A stretch of 35,135 nucleotides of DNA from Pseudomonadota bacterium (GTDB lineage Bacteria > Pseudomonadota > Alphaproteobacteria > Rhizobiales > Xanthobacteraceae). The stretch is taken from assembly GCA_021811945.1 (NCBI GenBank), contig JAKAPE010000010.1, positions 1 through 35,135 on the forward strand, read 5' to 3'. Below, one piece after another: positions 34,501 through 35,135 of the stretch. The notes beneath the pieces are model-generated. The model was given only the letters and a program-made list of their open reading frames with translations, did no database searches and was not told the DNA's origin. Each line of letters opens with the position of its first letter. Position 1 is the first letter of the stretch. Position numbers and translations under genes: made by a program.

Positions 34501-34668
34501 CAGCGGATTGCGGTGCCGATGATCGGCGGCATGGCCTCTTCGACCGTTCTCACCCTGATCGTAATTCCGGCCGTTTACGGCTTGATCAAGGGGATGGGGC
34601 TGCGGCAAACAAGTGGCGTGACAACAGAGGCTCCAAATCGGAGAAGCGTGGCGGAGAGGCAAGGGTAG
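31498..34668 (+). CDS. CusA-like heavy-metal RND efflux pump (Cu/Ag type)
   Basis: Inner-membrane proton-driven trimeric pump of 1056 residues with 12 helices and two large periplasmic loops. The proton-relay region GAMIDAAIVMIENAHKHLE (D402) is of the monovalent-metal (HME4) class. The methionine sites that carry Cu(I)/Ag(I) in E. coli CusA (M573, M623, M672) are all conserved with the same spacing: M562 in FYMPTTLPG, M612 in APTEMFET and M661 in RIDMLSTG. ATG 31498 overlaps the adaptor stop (ATGA). The IS110 remnant begins about 130 bases past the stop and no outer-membrane channel gene or regulator follows inside the window, so a channel must come from elsewhere or beyond the edge. Confidence 0.95.
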   Translation: MIARIIAGSARNLMFVLIGTAFAALAGLYALLHTPLDAIPDLSDTQVIVYTDYPGQAPQVVEDQVTYPLVSAMLTVPKSRVVRGFSYFGVSFVYVIFEDGTDIYWARSRVLEYLSAAARNLPNGVTPSLGPDATGVGWVYEYVLLAKNRTLAELRSLQDWSLRYGLSKAEGVSEIASVGGFVKQYNVVVDPQRLRSFGIPLAKVRDAIRSSNMDVGGRTVELSEFEFVVRGRGYLKGIPDLQRIVLKSDGGTPVLLQDVARVELGPDERRGLTELNGDGEVASGIVLQRFGANALHVINNVKSRLAELSHSLPSGVTIQPVYDRSKLIYDAIKNLRHTLLEESVIVAMVCVIFLLHVRSALVAILMLPVGVLMAFAAMKLLGIGSNIMSLGGIAIAIGAMIDAAIVMIENAHKHLERAALDTSRPQILIVAASEVGPSLFFGLLIITVSFLPIFSLEAQEGRLFSPLAYTKTFSMAAAALLSVTLVPALMILFVRGRIVPEQKNPLNRLLIWIYRPIIETVLNGKALTIMLALAVVAITIWPASRLGSEFMPTLNEGTLFYMPTTLPGISITKAADLLQMQDRIIKSFPEVESVFGKAGRASTATDPAPTEMFETVINLKPKDQWRRRVTVDSLIAEMDKALQFPGVSNAWTMPIKARIDMLSTGIRTPVGVKVFGTDLVEMERVARQIEQVLKTVPGTSSAYAERVTGGYYLDIVANRDVLARYGLLESDVQDAVATALGGEAVTTTVEGRERYTVNVRYPRDQRSNPRSIASDVLIALPNGGTVPLGEVASVTLGRGPTGIRTENGQLAVYIFVDIRDRDLGGYVADAQKAVAASVQLPPGYYVTWSGQFEYLERAAARLKVVVPVTLLIILFLLYLNFRNLTETLIVMLSLPFSLVGGLWLLWFLGFNFSVAVAVGFIALAGVAAETGVVMLIYLDHALSDVKARCAAEGRPFTRDDLREAIMLGAVERVRPKMMTVVAIIAGLLPIMWSAGTGSEVMQRIAVPMIGGMASSTVLTLIVIPAVYGLIKGMGLRQTSGVTTEAPNRRSVAERQG

Positions 34669-34797
34669 ATGGGGTAACGGGCCAGCCGCCAGGCAAGGCG
34701 CTTGCGTGCGGCTTGCTTGACGGCGGGGTGGTCGTCCTTCGCAATGATGGTGTGACGGAGTCGGCGAGGCCGCTCCAAACATCGAGGAGAGACGACC
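34669..34797. other. Spacer between cusA and the IS110 remnant
   Basis: 129 bases with no gene. It probably holds the left part of the IS110-type element before its transposase (no clear terminal repeat is seen, as is normal for IS110). A ribosome site, GAGGAGAG at 34784-34791, leads to the transposase start. Confidence 0.4.
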
Positions 34798-34914
34798 ATG
34801 GGCTATGATGCAGGAATCGACGTGTCATTGGAACTGTCGAGCGTGTGCGTTGTCGATGCGAGCGCAGAATTACGAATTACGCGAATTACGGAATTACGGA
34901 CAGAATTACGGTGA
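34798..34914 (+). pseudogene. IS110-family transposase, N-terminal remnant
   Basis: ATG 34798, after a good ribosome site, gives MGYDAGIDVSLELSSVCVVD, the start of an IS110-family DEDD/RuvC-like transposase; the Asp of GIDVS is the first catalytic residue. After about 21 codons the coding sequence is replaced by AATTACG repeats, and a stop follows at 34912-34914. The family is normally about 300-400 residues, so this copy is dead. Family assignment rests on a short but characteristic segment. Confidence 0.7.
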
Positions 34915-35009
34915 CAGTGCATTTATTTCCACGAATTACGGTGAATTACGGAATTACAATTACGCAATTACAATTACGGTGACAGCAATTATGGTGGACA
35001 GCAATTACC
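34868..35009. repeat. AATTACG repeat block inserted in the IS110 remnant
   Basis: Within 142 bases AATTACG occurs nine times exactly (34868, 34875, 34884, 34892, 34904, 34934, 34944, 34958, 34972) and four times with one change (34952, 34966, 34987, 35003). Spacing is irregular, 7 to 30 bases. The longer AATTACGGTGACAG is repeated exactly at 34904-34917 and 34972-34985. Base composition is far more AT-rich than the rest of the window. No coding frame through it is credible, though one frame stays open. Sequences like this I recall beside IS200-like REP-associated transposases in some bacteria; that is memory, not proof. The segment 35010-35135 after it shows no recognisable gene. Confidence 0.85.
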
Positions 35010-35135
35010 CTAAATCCGTGAGTTGGATTGTTGGATATGCGTCGATTGCTGGCGCGCTCAACCATAGCTGGCAGCTCCGCTTGGCTGAAGCGGGCGCGGT
35101 GCGACGAGTTTTCGTCCGCGGAGATACTTGACCAG

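Noticed and set aside
34868-35009. CRISPR array
   Set aside because: The repeat is only seven bases and the intervals are irregular, with no spacer-like segments of constant length.
34805-35131. Open reading frame of about 108 codons through the AATTACG block
   Set aside because: It is composed of repeated NYG/ELR/TITV strings from the repeat and has no family resemblance; openness follows from the repeat composition.

Overview
The window is GC-rich, densely packed DNA from an alphaproteobacterium, most likely of the Rhizobiales/Hyphomicrobiales (Bradyrhizobium/Rhodopseudomonas/Xanthobacteraceae side). The basis is the codon use, a DUF5330-like small protein, a DivJ/PleC-type kinase, an endonuclease-type MutL and short palindromic repeats of the kind common in those genomes. 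I recognise families from the sequence alone; no database search was possible. No rRNA, tRNA or CRISPR array was seen.

Region A (1-9649) looks like a catabolic locus. A LeuC-like aconitase-superfamily hydro-lyase (minus strand, running off the left edge) is divergent from a GntR/HutC-type regulator. Rightward from the regulator are a Tat-exported substrate-binding protein, a complete LivHMGF-type ABC importer, a PEP-mutase/isocitrate-lyase-superfamily lyase and a dihydropyrimidinase-like cyclic amidohydrolase. Together they suggest uptake of a small acid or amide, ring opening, hydration or isomerisation of a branched dicarboxylate, and C-C cleavage.

Region B (9703-12830, minus) is a visibly more AT-rich two-gene unit: a UbiD-type prenyl-FMN decarboxylase followed by an MHS-type MFS carrier. 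It has its own strong sigma70-like promoter, with a palindrome over the -10. It looks like a transferred cassette.

Region C (13079-20633, minus) is a long probable operon: acyl-CoA dehydrogenase, cupin, CaiB/BaiF CoA-transferase, Sec-exported binding protein and a second LivHMGF importer. It would import a carboxylate, activate it with CoA and oxidise it.

Region D (20939-29112) holds housekeeping genes: an MsbA-like ABC exporter, a small membrane peptidoglycan-binding-domain protein overlapping a PAS histidine kinase, a DUF5330-like protein, SufE and MutL. The gap before sufE carries two consecutive large inverted repeats.

Region E (29236-34668, plus) is a Cus-type Cu(I)/Ag(I) resistance operon: a Met/Cys-rich exported protein, a FixH/YtkA-like protein, a CusB-like adaptor and a CusA-like RND pump with the methionine relay intact. 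Neither an outer-membrane channel nor a metal regulator lies in the window.

Region F (34669-35135) begins as an IS110-family transposase that is cut off after about 21 codons by an AT-rich block built from AATTACG repeats. That block is the least explained structure in the window.
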